The notes below the pieces were generated by a model, which worked only from the letters and a program-made list of their open reading frames with translations, did no database searches and was not told the origin of the DNA. A stretch of 64,000 nucleotides of DNA from Xanthomonas boreopolis (GTDB lineage Bacteria; Pseudomonadota; Gammaproteobacteria; Xanthomonadales; Xanthomonadaceae). The translations under genes were made by a program, and so were the position numbers. Of this stretch, positions 35,718-45,539 are shown one piece after another. The number at the start of each line of letters is the position of its first letter. Positions within the stretch are counted from its first letter, which is position 1. The stretch covers positions 1 through 64,000 of the forward strand of contig BNBA01000018.1 of the NCBI GenBank assembly GCA_014654535.1. The letters run 5' to 3'.

Positions 35718-36362
35718 ATGACCGATCCGCTGTACTCCGCGCCGCCCCTGCTTGCCGCGCATGCGCTGGCCTTCGCTCGCAACGAGGAGCCGGTGTTCGG
35801 CCCGATCGATTTCCATGTCGATGCCGGCGAGGCATTGCTGGTCCAGGGCGACAATGGCGCCGGCAAGACCACGCTGCTGCGCCTGCTGGCCGGGCTGCTG
35901 CACCTGGAGTCGGGCCGGATCGAGATCGACGGCAGGCCGGCCAAGCGCGGCGATCGCAGCCGTTTCATCGCCTATCTCGGCCACCTGCCCGGCCTCAAGG
36001 CCGACCTGACCACGCTGGAGAACCTGCACTTCCTGTGCGGCCTGCACGGCCGTCGCACCAAGCAGATGCCCGGCAGCGCGCTGGCGATCGCCGGGCTCGC
36101 CGGCTACGAGGACACGCCGGTGCGCCAGCTCTCGGCCGGGCAGAAGAAGCGCCTGGCGCTGGCCCGGCTGTGGCTGTCGCCGACACCGCTGTGGCTGCTG
36201 GACGAGCCGTACGCCAACCTCGACCTGGACGGCATCAACCTGGTCAACCGCATGATCTCGGCGCACCTGCGCAGCGGCGGCGGTGCGCTGGTCACCACGC
36301 ACGGCGCCTACGCCGCGCCGCCGGTGCGCACCCGCATGCTGGTGCTGGGAGGTGCCGCATGA
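35718..36362 (+). CDS. ccmA: Cytochrome c biogenesis ATPase CcmA
   Basis: The ATPase of the CcmABCD complex that frees heme-loaded CcmE, 214 residues. Walker [10 protein letters not shown] is at about 43-51, signature [17 protein letters not shown] at about 138-154, and Walker [13 protein letters not shown]. The 'Q-rich' CcmA signature (SAGQ..R) separates it from importers. The start [12 protein letters not shown] follows repeat DNA. It heads nine overlapping or closely spaced ccm genes. Confidence 0.95.
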   Translation: MTDPLYSAPPLLAAHALAFARNEEPVFGPIDFHVDAGEALLVQGDNGAGKTTLLRLLAGLLHLESGRIEIDGRPAKRGDRSRFIAYLGHLPGLKADLTTLENLHFLCGLHGRRTKQMPGSALAIAGLAGYEDTPVRQLSAGQKKRLALARLWLSPTPLWLLDEPYANLDLDGINLVNRMISAHLRSGGGALVTTHGAYAAPPVRTRMLVLGGAA

Positions 36363-37054
36363 GCGTGCCCTCGCCCACCCCGTCGTTGTGGCAGGCCTCG
36401 CGGGCGCTGGTCGCGCGCGACCTCAGGCTGTTGTGGCGGCGCCGCGGCGACGCCCTGCAGCCGGCGCTGTTCGCGCTGCTGATCGTGGTGCTGTTCGCGC
36501 TCGGCCTGGGCACGCGCCCGGAACTGCTGGCGCAGGCGGCGCCGGCGGTGATGTGGCTCGCCGTGCTGCTGGCCGGGCTGCTGTCGCTTGACTCGCTGTT
36601 CCGCGGCGATGTCGAGGACGGCTCGATGGAGCAATGGCTGCTCGCGCCGGTGCCGTTGTCCTGGCTGATCCTGGTGCGCGTGCTGCTGCACTGGGCCACC
36701 AGCGCGCTGCCGCTGATCGTGGCCACGCCGCTGCTCGGGGAATTGCTGCACCTGCCGCATGACCGGTTGCCGATGCTGCTGGCATCGTTGGCGCTGGGCA
36801 CGCCGCTGCTGAGCCTCCTCGGCGCCGTGGTGGCGGCCCTGACCGTCACCATGAAACGCTCTGGTATTCTCGTGGCGTTGCTGGCGTTGCCGCTGTACGT
36901 GCCGGTGCTGGTGTTCGGCGCCGGCAGCGTCGCCGCCAGCGCGCAGGGACAGGATGCCGTGGGCGCGTTGCTGTTGCTCGGGGCCGGGCTGGTCGCAGGA
37001 CTGGTGCTGGCGCCGCTGGCGGCCGCCGCCGCGATCCGCATTTCGTTGAGTTGA
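36359..37054 (+). CDS. ccmB: Heme exporter membrane protein CcmB
   Basis: A 231-residue membrane protein with about six helices, overlapping ccmA by ATGA. The N-terminal [20 protein letters not shown] and the loop [20 protein letters not shown] are family signatures. It forms the transmembrane part of the CcmAB unit. Confidence 0.94.
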   Translation: MSVPSPTPSLWQASRALVARDLRLLWRRRGDALQPALFALLIVVLFALGLGTRPELLAQAAPAVMWLAVLLAGLLSLDSLFRGDVEDGSMEQWLLAPVPLSWLILVRVLLHWATSALPLIVATPLLGELLHLPHDRLPMLLASLALGTPLLSLLGAVVAALTVTMKRSGILVALLALPLYVPVLVFGAGSVAASAQGQDAVGALLLLGAGLVAGLVLAPLAAAAAIRISLS

Positions 37055-37093
37055 CCGGAACCCAAGACAACACCGAGAGCCCACCGCCATCGC

Positions 37094-37843
37094 ATGAACC
37101 TCGTCGTCCGCTGGTTCCACCAACTCGGTTCGCCCCCGTTCTTCGACCGTTTCGCCCGGCGCTGGGCACCGTGGTGCTACGCCGCCGCGCTGGTGCTGCT
37201 GGGCCTGGGCCTGTGGCAGGCCCTGTTCGTGGTCCCGGCCGACTACCAGCAGGGCGACAGCTTCCGCATCCTCTACATCCACGTGCCCAGCGCCTGGATG
37301 AGCCTGTTCGTGTTCGGCCTGATGGCGCTGTACGCGGCCATCGCCCTCATCTGGCGCATCAAGCTGTGCGAGATACTGGCCATGGCCTGCGCCCCGATCG
37401 GCGCCGCCTTCACCCTCGTCACCCTGCTCACCGGCAGCATCTGGGGCAAGCCCATGTGGGGCACCTGGTGGGACTGGGACCCGCGCCTGACCACCGAGCT
37501 GATCCTGCTGTTCCTTTACCTGGGCGTGATCGGCCTGTACCAGGTCATCGACGACCATCGCAACGCCGCCCGCGCGGCCGGCCTGCTGGCCATCGTCGGC
37601 GTGGCCCTGCTGCCGGTGATCCGCTACTCGGTGGTGTGGTGGAACTCGCTGCACCAGGGCCAGACCATCCGCCTGTTCGGGGAATCGAGCATGGACCCGA
37701 GCATGCTGCCCCCGCTGTGGCTGATGGTGTTCGCCACCAAGTTCTGGTTCGCCGGCTCGCTGCTGGTGCGCGCGCGCGCCGACAACCTGCGCCGCGAGGC
37801 CGGCAAGGACTGGGTGGCCAAGCTGGCGGAGGAACGCGCATGA
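37094..37843 (+). CDS. ccmC: Heme ABC exporter/handling protein CcmC
   Basis: A 249-residue six-helix membrane protein that attaches heme to CcmE. The periplasmic tryptophan-rich motif [14 protein letters not shown] lies at about 121-134. Conserved His residues occur on both sides ([10 protein letters not shown] and [12 protein letters not shown]), as in the heme-handling WWD family. It lies 39 nt after ccmB. Confidence 0.96.
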   Translation: MNLVVRWFHQLGSPPFFDRFARRWAPWCYAAALVLLGLGLWQALFVVPADYQQGDSFRILYIHVPSAWMSLFVFGLMALYAAIALIWRIKLCEILAMACAPIGAAFTLVTLLTGSIWGKPMWGTWWDWDPRLTTELILLFLYLGVIGLYQVIDDHRNAARAAGLLAIVGVALLPVIRYSVVWWNSLHQGQTIRLFGESSMDPSMLPPLWLMVFATKFWFAGSLLVRARADNLRREAGKDWVAKLAEERA

Positions 37844-38013
37844 GCTACCTGCCGTATGTGATCGCCGCCTACGCGGTGTTCGCGCTGGTATTGCTGTGGG
37901 AGGCGCTGGCGGCGCGCTGGCAGGTGCGGCGGGCGCTGCGGCAGGCCAGGGCGCGCGGCGCGCGCCGGCGCGGCCAGGCCGCCGCGTCCGCCGATGCGGA
38001 GCTGGTACGATGA
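37840..38013 (+). CDS. ccmD: Heme exporter protein CcmD
   Basis: A 57-residue single-helix protein that stabilises Ccm[24 protein letters not shown] is the membrane segment, followed by a strongly basic tail. It overlaps ccmC and ccmE by 4 nt each. The small size and position identify it even though the sequence is poorly conserved. Confidence 0.88.
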   Translation: MSYLPYVIAAYAVFALVLLWEALAARWQVRRALRQARARGARRRGQAAASADAELVR

Positions 38014-38459
38014 ACCCGGTACGGCGCAGGCGCCTGCTGTGGGTGCTGGTGCTGGTGTTCGCCGGCGGGCTGGCGACCACGCTGGTGGCGATGGCGTTGC
38101 AGCGCAACGTCGCCTATCTGTACACGCCTTCCGAAGTGCTGCGCGGCGAGGCCGGCGAACAGGCCAGGTTCCGGCTCGGCGGCATGGTCGAGAAGGGCTC
38201 GTTCCAGCGCGCACCCGGTTCGCTGCAGGCGCATTTCCGCGTCACCGACGGCGATGCGCAATTGCCGGTGAGCTACGACCGGATCCTGCCGGACCTGTTC
38301 CGCGAGGGCCAGGCGGTAGTCGCCACCGGGCGCATGCGGGACGGGGTATTCGTCGCCGAGGACGTCCTGGCCAAGCACGACGAGACCTACATGCCCAAGG
38401 AAGTGGCCGACAAGATGGGCGCGGCGCACAAGAAGCACCAGATGGGGGCGGCGCCGTGA
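38010..38459 (+). CDS. ccmE: Cytochrome c-type heme chaperone CcmE
   Basis: This 149-residue periplasmic chaperone carries heme covalently to CcmF. It has an N-terminal membrane anchor (about 9-30) and a beta-barrel with [12 protein letters not shown]. The heme-binding region is [14 protein letters not shown], with the covalent heme His in KHDETY. Confidence 0.95.
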   Translation: MNPVRRRRLLWVLVLVFAGGLATTLVAMALQRNVAYLYTPSEVLRGEAGEQARFRLGGMVEKGSFQRAPGSLQAHFRVTDGDAQLPVSYDRILPDLFREGQAVVATGRMRDGVFVAEDVLAKHDETYMPKEVADKMGAAHKKHQMGAAP

Positions 38460-38531
38460 AGGCCGGGACCCGTGGAAGCGGCGCCGGCCGCATGGCAGCC
38501 GCTCTTGATGTTCCCGGGGCCCGGCTCTCCG

Positions 38532-40466
38532 ATGCTTCCTGAACTCGGCAACATCCTGCTGATCCTCGCCCTGCTGGTCGCCTTGTTGCAGGCGGTGCTG
38601 CCGCTGGCCGGCGCGCAGCGCGGCAATGCGGCGTGGATGGCGGTGGCGCGGCCGGCGGCCTTCGCGCAATTGGCGCTGCTGGCCGGCGCGTTCGGCGTGC
38701 TGACGCACGCGTTCGTGACGCAGGACTTCTCGGTGCGCTACGTCGCCGAGAACTCCAACTCGCTGCTGCCGCTGGTCTACCGCTACTCGGCGGTCTGGGG
38801 CGCGCACGAAGGCTCGCTGCTGCTGTGGACGCTGGTCCTGGGGCTGTGGACGGCGGCGGTGGCGCTGGCGTCGCGCCGCCTGCCCGAGCGCGTCGTCGCG
38901 CGGGTGCTGGGGGTGATGGCGATCGTCAGCCTCGGCTTCCTGGCCTTCCTGCTGTTCACCTCAAATCCGTTCGCGCGGCTGCTGCCCGCGCCCGTCGAAG
39001 GAGGCGATCTCAACCCGCTGCTGCAGGATCCCGGGCTGATCGTCCACCCGCCGATGCTCTACGCCGGCTACGTCGGCTTTGCCGTGCCGTTCGCGTTCGC
39101 GATCGCCGCGCTGCTGGAAGGCCGCATCGATGCGCAATGGCTGCGCTGGACGCGGCCCTGGACCAACGTCGCCTGGGCCCTCCTGACCCTCGGCATCGCG
39201 CTGGGCAGCTGGTGGGCCTACTACGAGCTGGGCTGGGGCGGCTGGTGGTTCTGGGACCCCGTCGAGAACGCCAGCTTCATGCCATGGCTGGCCGGCACGG
39301 CCTTGCTGCACTCGCAGGCGGTGACCGAGAAGCGCGGCAGCTTCGCCGGCTGGACGCTGCTCTTGGCGATCGCCGCGTTCGCGCTGTCGCTGCTGGGCAC
39401 GTTCCTGGTGCGCTCGGGCGTGCTGACCAGCGTGCACTCCTTCGCCGCCGACCCTTCGCGCGGGCTGTTCATCCTGGTGTTCCTGTTGCTGGTGGTGGGC
39501 GGTTCGCTGCTGCTGTACGCGCTGCGTGCGCCGCGCCTGGAGAACCCGGCCGATGCGGCGCGCGCGCGCTTCGCCGGTTCCTCGCGCGAGACGCTGCTGC
39601 TGGTCAACAACCTGCTGCTGAGCTGTGCCTGCGCGATGGTGCTGCTGGGCACGCTCTACCCGCTGCTGGCCGACGCGCTGGAACTCGGCAAGATCTCGGT
39701 GGGCCCGCCCTACTTCGGCACGCTGTTCGTGCTGCTGATGGCGCCGCTGGTGGCGCTGGTGCCGTTCGGCCCGCTGACGCGCTGGCAGCGCGAGCAGGCT
39801 TCGCGGCCGCTGGCGATGCTGCTGCCGTGGGCGCTGCTGGCCCTGGTCGCGGCCTGCCTGGCCTGGTTCGTGGCGCCGCAGGGCCGGCTCAAGGCGGCCT
39901 TCGGCGTGCTCGGCGCGGCCTGGGTGATGTTCGGCACGCTGCGCTTCGTCGCCAGCCGCTGGCAGGCGCAGGGCCGCCGCCTGACCCCCGAGATGCTGGG
40001 CATGTGCCTGGCGCACGGCGGCATCGCGGTGTTCCTGGCCGGCGCGCTGCTGGTCGAGGCGCTGAGCGTGCAGCGCGAGGTCGCGCTCGGGCCGGGCCAG
40101 TCGCTGCCGCTGGGCCGCTACGAACTGCGCTTCGACCGCCTCGACGAGCGGCAGGGCCCGAACTACCTGTCCGACCGCGCCACGCTCAGCGTGTTGCGCG
40201 ACGACCGCGTGGTCGCCACCCTGCACCCGGAGAAGCGCCGCTACGCCAGCGGCGGCCAGGTGATGACCGAGGCCGGCATCCACCCTGGCTTGTCCGGCGA
40301 CATCTACGTTGCGCTGGGGGAACCGCTGGGCAACGATGCCTGGGCGGTACGCGCCCACCTCAAGCCGTTCGTGCGGTGGATCTGGCTGGGCGCGCTGCTG
40401 ATGGCGCTGGGCGGCCTGGTGACCGCGGCCGACCGGCGGTTCCGCCGTACCCCGGAGAAGTCCTGA
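38532..40466 (+). CDS. ccmF: Cytochrome c heme lyase subunit CcmF
   Basis: A 644-residue multi-helix membrane protein that transfers heme from CcmE to apocytochrome c. The WWD-domain reads GWGGWWFWDPVENASFMPWL near residue 235, and conserved His sites occur in IVHPPMLYAGYVG and LLHSQAVTEKRG. The ATG at 38532 (MLPELGNILLILALLV) matches the family opening; a start 60 nt upstream is less likely. Its stop overlaps the ccmG start. Confidence 0.95.
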   Translation: MLPELGNILLILALLVALLQAVLPLAGAQRGNAAWMAVARPAAFAQLALLAGAFGVLTHAFVTQDFSVRYVAENSNSLLPLVYRYSAVWGAHEGSLLLWTLVLGLWTAAVALASRRLPERVVARVLGVMAIVSLGFLAFLLFTSNPFARLLPAPVEGGDLNPLLQDPGLIVHPPMLYAGYVGFAVPFAFAIAALLEGRIDAQWLRWTRPWTNVAWALLTLGIALGSWWAYYELGWGGWWFWDPVENASFMPWLAGTALLHSQAVTEKRGSFAGWTLLLAIAAFALSLLGTFLVRSGVLTSVHSFAADPSRGLFILVFLLLVVGGSLLLYALRAPRLENPADAARARFAGSSRETLLLVNNLLLSCACAMVLLGTLYPLLADALELGKISVGPPYFGTLFVLLMAPLVALVPFGPLTRWQREQASRPLAMLLPWALLALVAACLAWFVAPQGRLKAAFGVLGAAWVMFGTLRFVASRWQAQGRRLTPEMLGMCLAHGGIAVFLAGALLVEALSVQREVALGPGQSLPLGRYELRFDRLDERQGPNYLSDRATLSVLRDDRVVATLHPEKRRYASGGQVMTEAGIHPGLSGDIYVALGEPLGNDAWAVRAHLKPFVRWIWLGALLMALGGLVTAADRRFRRTPEKS

Positions 40467-41071
40467 TGTCCGATACAAGCCCCCGCCGCCTGCCGACCGC
40501 CGCGATCGTCGCCGGCGTGCTGGCGTTCCTCGCCCTGGCGGCATTGCTGGCCTACGCCGTGAAGCGCTCCGGCGATGGCGACCGCGATGCGCTGCCGTCG
40601 GCACTGATCGGCAAGCGCGCCCCCGACTTCGACCTGCCGTTGCTGCACGAGCCCGACACCCGCGTGCACGCCCGCGACCTGCTCGGCGCGCCGTACGTGC
40701 TCAACGTCTGGGGCAGCTGGTGCCCGGCCTGCCAGGTGGAGCATCCGGTGCTGAGCCGCTTCGCCCTGAGCAAGCGCGTGCGGGTGGTCGGCTACAACTG
40801 GAAGGACGACCGCGACGAGGCGCTGCGCTGGCTGGAACAGCTCGGCAATCCGTACCTGCTGGTGCTGTTCGATCCCGAGGGCCGCACCGCGATCGACTGG
40901 GGCGTGGCCGCCGCGCCGGAGACCTTCCTGGTGGACGGCAACGGCATCGTGCGCTGGAAGTACAGCGGCGCGCTCACCGACGAGGTGATCCGCAAGCAAT
41001 TGCTGCCGGCGCTGGAGAAGGCCGAACGCACCGCGGCGCCCCCTCCGCCTGCCGCCCGCACCGCGCAATGA
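40466..41071 (+). CDS. ccmG: Thiol:disulfide oxidoreductase CcmG/DsbE
   Basis: A 201-residue membrane-anchored thioredoxin-like protein that keeps apocytochrome c cysteines reduced. It has a helix at about 11-32, a redox motif WGSWCPACQVEHP near residue 87, and the CcmG-type VAAAPETFLVDGNG with the cis-Pro. It has a Pro/Ala-rich C-terminal tail. The start is coupled to ccmF by TGATG-type overlap and the stop to ccmH. Confidence 0.95.
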   Translation: MSDTSPRRLPTAAIVAGVLAFLALAALLAYAVKRSGDGDRDALPSALIGKRAPDFDLPLLHEPDTRVHARDLLGAPYVLNVWGSWCPACQVEHPVLSRFALSKRVRVVGYNWKDDRDEALRWLEQLGNPYLLVLFDPEGRTAIDWGVAAAPETFLVDGNGIVRWKYSGALTDEVIRKQLLPALEKAERTAAPPPPAARTAQ

Positions 41072-41499
41072 AGAAGGCCTTGTTGCTGCTCGCGCTGCTG
41101 GCCGCGCCGGCCCTGGCCGAACCGCTCGGCGACCCGACGCCGCTGCACTATCGCAGCGCCGCCGAGGAGGCGCGCTTCCACGCACTGACCGCCGAGCTGC
41201 GCTGCGTACAGTGCCAGAACCAATCGCTGGCCGATTCCAACGCGCAAATCGCCCAGGACCTGCGCCGCGAGGTGCTCGACCTGATGCAGCGCGGCCGCAG
41301 CGACGCGCAGATCAAGCAGTTCCTGGTCGAGCGCTACGGCGAGTTCGTGTTGTACCGCCCGCAGCTCGAGCGGCGCACCTGGGTGCTGTGGTTCGGCCCG
41401 CTGGCCTTGCTGCTGATCGGCGGCGCGACCGTGCTGCGCATGGTCCGGCGCCACCGCGATGGGCGCGTGCCGCCGGCCGGCGACGAGCAGGAGTGGTGA
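41068..41499 (+). CDS. ccmH: Cytochrome c biogenesis protein CcmH (CcmL/CycL type)
   Basis: A 143-residue periplasmic thiol-oxidoreductase with a signal peptide (MKKALLLLALLAAPALA). The redox motif LRCVQCQNQSLADSNAQIA (Cys-x-x-Cys, about 46-64) and a C-terminal membrane helix define the CcmH N-domain. The TPR portion found in E. coli CcmH is on a separate gene, ccmI, downstream. Confidence 0.95.
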   Translation: MKKALLLLALLAAPALAEPLGDPTPLHYRSAAEEARFHALTAELRCVQCQNQSLADSNAQIAQDLRREVLDLMQRGRSDAQIKQFLVERYGEFVLYRPQLERRTWVLWFGPLALLLIGGATVLRMVRRHRDGRVPPAGDEQEW

Positions 41500-42548
41500 T
41501 GCCGCTGTTCTCCTGCATCGCCGCCGTCCTCGTGGCCGCCACCCTTGGCGCGGTGCTCTGGCCGCTGTGGCGCCAATCGCGCGGCGTGGTGCTGGCGGGC
41601 GTGGCGCTGCTCGGCCTCGCCTGTTTGGCCATGTATCGCCTGGTCGGCACGCCGGCGGCCGTGGACGCCGTACCCGTCCAGGCCGATACGCCGCGCAGCC
41701 TGGACGAGGCCATCGCGCAGCTGCGCGAGGCGCTGCGGCGCGATCCCCGCCAGGTCGAAGGCTGGCTGCTGCTGGGCCGTTCGCTGATGAACCAGCAGCG
41801 CTTCGCCGAGGCGCGCGATGCGTTCGCGCGCGCGCGCGAACTGGCGCCGGACCAGCCCGAGGTGCTGGTCGCCGCGGCGCAGTCGCGCATGCAGGCCGCC
41901 TCCGGCCAGCGCCTGGACACCACCGCCGTGCAGTGGCTCGAGCACGCCCTGGCGCTGCAACCCGACCACCAGCGCGCCCGCTGGTTCCTCGGCGTGGCGC
42001 AGCGCCAGGCCGGCCAGCCGGCGCAGGCCGCGCGCACCTGGGAACCGCTGCTGGACCAGGTCGACGCCGGCACCCGCGCCGGCTTGCTGGAACAGATCGA
42101 CCTGGCCCGCCAGGAGGCCGGCGAACCGCCGCTCGATGCCGCCGCGCCGGCGCCGCGCGCCCTGGCCGTGAAAGTCGCGCTCGATCCCGATTTCGCCGCG
42201 CGCGTGCGGCTGCGCGGCGATGCCAGCGTGTTCGTGATCGCCCGCATCCCGGGCGGCCCGCCGATGCCGGTGGCGGTCGAGAAGCACGCCCTGCAGGAAC
42301 TGCCGCTGACGGCGACGCTGGACGACGGCGACGGCCCGATGCCGACGCAGAAGCTGTCGGCGCTGCCGGAAGTCGAGGTGTTCGCGCGGCTCTCCGCCAG
42401 CGGCAACGCCATGCGCCAGGACGGCGACATCGAATCGGCGCCGGTGCGGGTGAAGCTGCCGGCCGATGCGCCGGTCGAACTGGTGATCGGCAAAGGCCGC
42501 GGCCCGGGACTGCAGGCGGGTGGCTCGGAAGATCAAGGCCGGCCTTGA
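41499..42548 (+). CDS. ccmI: Cytochrome c biogenesis factor CcmI (TPR protein)
   Basis: A 349-residue apocytochrome c chaperone. Two N-terminal membrane helices (about 3-20, 28-45) precede TPR repeats (about 65-215, for example VEGWLLLGRSLMNQQRFAEA) and a C-terminal domain with VFVIARIPGGPPMPVAVEKH typical of CcmI. The ATG shares a base with the ccmH stop. It is last in the ccm operon. Confidence 0.9.
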   Translation: MPLFSCIAAVLVAATLGAVLWPLWRQSRGVVLAGVALLGLACLAMYRLVGTPAAVDAVPVQADTPRSLDEAIAQLREALRRDPRQVEGWLLLGRSLMNQQRFAEARDAFARARELAPDQPEVLVAAAQSRMQAASGQRLDTTAVQWLEHALALQPDHQRARWFLGVAQRQAGQPAQAARTWEPLLDQVDAGTRAGLLEQIDLARQEAGEPPLDAAAPAPRALAVKVALDPDFAARVRLRGDASVFVIARIPGGPPMPVAVEKHALQELPLTATLDDGDGPMPTQKLSALPEVEVFARLSASGNAMRQDGDIESAPVRVKLPADAPVELVIGKGRGPGLQAGGSEDQGRP

Positions 42549-42595
42549 CGCGCTTCCGCGAGTCCCGAGCCCCCAGTCCCGTTTAAGATTTCCCG

Positions 42596-43714
42596 ATGAC
42601 CGAATTCATCCCGCCCGGAAGCCAGTTCCACGCCCTGCCCTCGCCCTTCCCGATGAAGCGCGGCGGCGCGCTGCATGGCGCGCGCATCGCCTATGAGACC
42701 TGGGGCGAACTCGATGCCGGGTGCGGCAACGCGATCCTGATCGTCACCGGCCTGTCGCCGAACGCGCATGCCGCGCGCAACGCCGGCAACCCGGAGAACG
42801 GCTGGTGGGAGGCGATGGTCGGCCCCGGCAAGCCGATCGATACCGATCGCTGGTTCGTGGTCTGCGTGAACTCGCTCGGCGCGTGCAAGGGTTCGACCGG
42901 GCCCGCCTCGATCGACCCGGCGACCGGCCGGCCCTACCGGCTGTCCTTTCCCGATCTTTCGATCGAGGACGTCGCCGATGCCGCGGCCTCGGTGGTGCGC
43001 GCGCTCGGCATCCAGCAGCTGGCCTGCCTGATCGGCAACTCGATGGGCGGCATGACCGCGCTGGCGCTGCTGCTGCGGCACCCGGGCATCGCGCGCAGCC
43101 ACATCAACATCTCGGGCAGCGCGCAGGCGCTGCCGTTCTCGATCGCGATCCGCTCGCTGCAGCGCGAGGCGATCCGCCTGGACCCGAACTGGAACGGCGG
43201 CGACTACGACGAGACCCGCTACCCCGAGAACGGCATGCGCATGGCGCGCAAGCTCGGCGTCATCACCTATCGCTCGGCCCTGGAATGGGACGGGCGCTTC
43301 GGGCGCGTGCGACTGGATTCCGACCAGGCCGACGACGACCCGTTCGGCCTGGAGTTCCAGGTCGAGAGCTACCTGGAAGGCCACGCGCGGCGCTTCGTGC
43401 GCTTCTTCGACCCCAACTGCTATCTCTACCTGAGCCGCTCCATGGACTGGTTCGACCTGGCCGAGTACGCCGACGGCGACGTGCTGGCCGGGCTGGCGAA
43501 GATCAAGGTCGGCAAGGCGCTGGCGATCGGCGCCAACACCGACATCCTGTTCCCGGTGCAGCAGCAGGAGCAGATCGCCGAAGGCCTGCGCCAGGGCGGC
43601 GCCGAGGCGCAGTTCCTGGGGCTGGACTCGCCGCAGGGACACGACGCGTTCCTGGTCGATTTCGAGCGGTTCGGGCCCGCGGTGCAGGCGTTTCTTGACG
43701 CTCTCGATCGATAG
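42596..43714 (+). CDS. Serine O-succinyltransferase / MetX-like acyltransferase
   Basis: A 372-residue alpha/beta-hydrolase acyltransferase of the MetX fold. The nucleophile elbow reads CLIGNSMGGMTALALL with Ser at about 145. Asp is expected in KALAIGANTDILFPVQQ and His in SPQGHDAFLVDF, completing the triad. The run of residues after the elbow (HINISGSAQALPFSIAIRSL) resembles the Xanthomonadaceae serine O-succinyltransferases described as replacing CysE-type acetylation in cysteine synthesis. A homoserine acyltransferase (MetX) is the alternative; sequence alone does not settle the substrate. The stop is followed by a family C repeat fragment. Confidence 0.8.
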   Translation: MTEFIPPGSQFHALPSPFPMKRGGALHGARIAYETWGELDAGCGNAILIVTGLSPNAHAARNAGNPENGWWEAMVGPGKPIDTDRWFVVCVNSLGACKGSTGPASIDPATGRPYRLSFPDLSIEDVADAAASVVRALGIQQLACLIGNSMGGMTALALLLRHPGIARSHINISGSAQALPFSIAIRSLQREAIRLDPNWNGGDYDETRYPENGMRMARKLGVITYRSALEWDGRFGRVRLDSDQADDDPFGLEFQVESYLEGHARRFVRFFDPNCYLYLSRSMDWFDLAEYADGDVLAGLAKIKVGKALAIGANTDILFPVQQQEQIAEGLRQGGAEAQFLGLDSPQGHDAFLVDFERFGPAVQAFLDALDR

Positions 43715-43778
43715 GACGTTGCTGGCCCATTCGCATCCGGTCTCCATCATGAAGGTGTAGCGAGACGCCGGATTTTCC

Positions 43779-43861
43779 TTCTCGCCTCGGCGTGCAGGCG
43801 TGTGGCTTGCGAGCCATTGGCATGCAAACCGTGCCTTCTCACCCCGGAGGAAGAGGGGCCA
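43779..43861. repeat. Partial family C repeat after the acyltransferase gene
   Basis: TTCTCGCCTCGGCGTGCAGG and GTGCCTTCTCACCCCGGAGG flank GCAAGCC-like interior sequence shared with the 15.1 and 35.5 kb copies. It fills the convergent gap before cydC. Confidence 0.55.
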
Positions 43862-45539
43862 TGCCTGCGTCCGCGGGCTGCAGGCGCCCTCCCTGCAGTC
43901 GGTAACGCCGATGCACCACGCCATCGGGCAAGTCGTCGTGGCTGATCATCACCAGCGTGCGGCCGTCCAGCGCTTGCGCGAGATCGAGCAGCATGGCGTG
44001 CGCGGTGTCCACGTCCAGGCCCTCGGTCGGCTCGTCGAGCAGCAGTACCGGTGCGTCGCGCAGCAGCGCCCGGGCGAGCGCCAGCCGGCGCGCCTGCCCC
44101 GCCGACAAGGTCGCGCCGTTCTCTCCGACCCACGTGTCCAGCCCCCCCTGGGCCTGCGCCCAATCGTGCAATCTCACCTGCCGCAAAGCCCGCCAAAGCG
44201 CCGCGTCGTCGGCATGCGGATCGCCGATCAGGAGATTGGCGCGCAGGCTGCCGGCGAATACCGGCGCGTTCTGCGGCAGCCAGGCGATGCGACGATGCCA
44301 TTCCGCCTGCGCCATCGCGCGCAGGTCGATGCCGCCGCAGCTCACCTGGCCTTGCATCGGATCCCATAGCCGCAACAGCAACGAGGACAGCGTGGTCTTC
44401 CCGCAACCGCTATCGCCGCCGATGGCGATGCGCTCGCCGGGCGCAATGCGCAAGTGCAGGCCATCCAACACCTTGCGCCCGCTTCCGGGCCACGCGAAAT
44501 GCACGTCCTCGAAACGCAATTCGCCGCGTGCCGGCGGCGAAACCGGCCGTACCGGATCGCCCGTGCCGGCCGGTTGGTCCACGATCGCCTGCAGGCGCCG
44601 CGCCGCGACGCGTCCCGACTGCAAGGCCTGCCAGGCCAGGCCGGCGCCGGCCCACACGTCGAGCAGCCCCAGCATCAGGAACACCAGCGCGGCGGCCATT
44701 TCCGGCGCGACCGCCCCCCGCTCGGCGGCCGACAGCGCGATGTACAGCATCGCCAGCAGGCCCGCGCCGCCGCAGGTCAGGTGCAAGGCCGTGCCGGCGA
44801 CGAGCCGGCGGCGTTGCAGGCGATCGCCGAGCGCCACCTGCTCCGCGGCGCGATCCACGCGCGCGATCCAATCCGGCTCGGCCTGCAGTGCATGCAGATC
44901 GGCGGCGCCCTCCATGCCCTCGAAAGCCGCCGTGCGCAGAGCGGTGCGCCGTGCCGCGCGTACGCGCTCGCGCGCCTGCGCGCCGCGTGCGACCTGCCAT
45001 GGCACCAGCACGCCGATCGCCAGCCCGGTCGCCGCGATCGCGATCGCGGCCGGGACATGGATCGCCGCCGCGGCGGCGATGCCCAGCAGGCCGACCCCGA
45101 GCAGCGCGGCCAATGGCGCCAATGCGCGCACGGCCAACCCATCGACCTCGCCGATGTCCGACATCAGCCGTGCCATCAGCTCGCCGATGCGACTGGCCGA
45201 CAACCGGCCCGGCGCCAGCGGCAGCGCACGCCGGAAGAACCAGACGCGCAGGTCGCGGGCGATCCGCAGCGTGGCGTCGTGGCCAACCAGCTTCTCGCCG
45301 TAGCGCGACGCGATCCGCGCGAAGGTCAGCGCCCGGATGCCGGCCGACGGCGAGAAGAAATTGAAACCGGCCTGGCCCCCTGCCACGCCGGCCAGCGCCG
45401 CCGCGACCAGGAAGCCGCCGGACAGGCCCAGCAGGCCGACGCCCGCCAGCATCGTGGCCAGCACCAGCAACGCGGACAGCGCCAGCCGCCCCCGATGGCG
45501 GCGGAACACGCAGGCCAGTTCGTCGCGCCGTTCCTTCAT
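43839..45539 (-). CDS. cydC: Thiol reductant ABC exporter subunit CydC
   Basis: Half of the heterodimeric CydDC exporter of cysteine/glutathione required for cytochrome bd assembly, 566 residues. About six helices in the first 320 residues are followed by an ABC domain: Walker A GGDSGCGKTT, signature LSAGQARRLALARALL and Walker B VLLLDEPTEGLD. It overlaps cydD by 4 nt. Confidence 0.94.
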   Translation of the reverse strand: MKERRDELACVFRRHRGRLALSALLVLATMLAGVGLLGLSGGFLVAAALAGVAGGQAGFNFFSPSAGIRALTFARIASRYGEKLVGHDATLRIARDLRVWFFRRALPLAPGRLSASRIGELMARLMSDIGEVDGLAVRALAPLAALLGVGLLGIAAAAAIHVPAAIAIAATGLAIGVLVPWQVARGAQARERVRAARRTALRTAAFEGMEGAADLHALQAEPDWIARVDRAAEQVALGDRLQRRRLVAGTALHLTCGGAGLLAMLYIALSAAERGAVAPEMAAALVFLMLGLLDVWAGAGLAWQALQSGRVAARRLQAIVDQPAGTGDPVRPVSPPARGELRFEDVHFAWPGSGRKVLDGLHLRIAPGERIAIGGDSGCGKTTLSSLLLRLWDPMQGQVSCGGIDLRAMAQAEWHRRIAWLPQNAPVFAGSLRANLLIGDPHADDAALWRALRQVRLHDWAQAQGGLDTWVGENGATLSAGQARRLALARALLRDAPVLLLDEPTEGLDVDTAHAMLLDLAQALDGRTLVMISHDDLPDGVVHRRYRLQGGRLQPADAGMAPLPPG

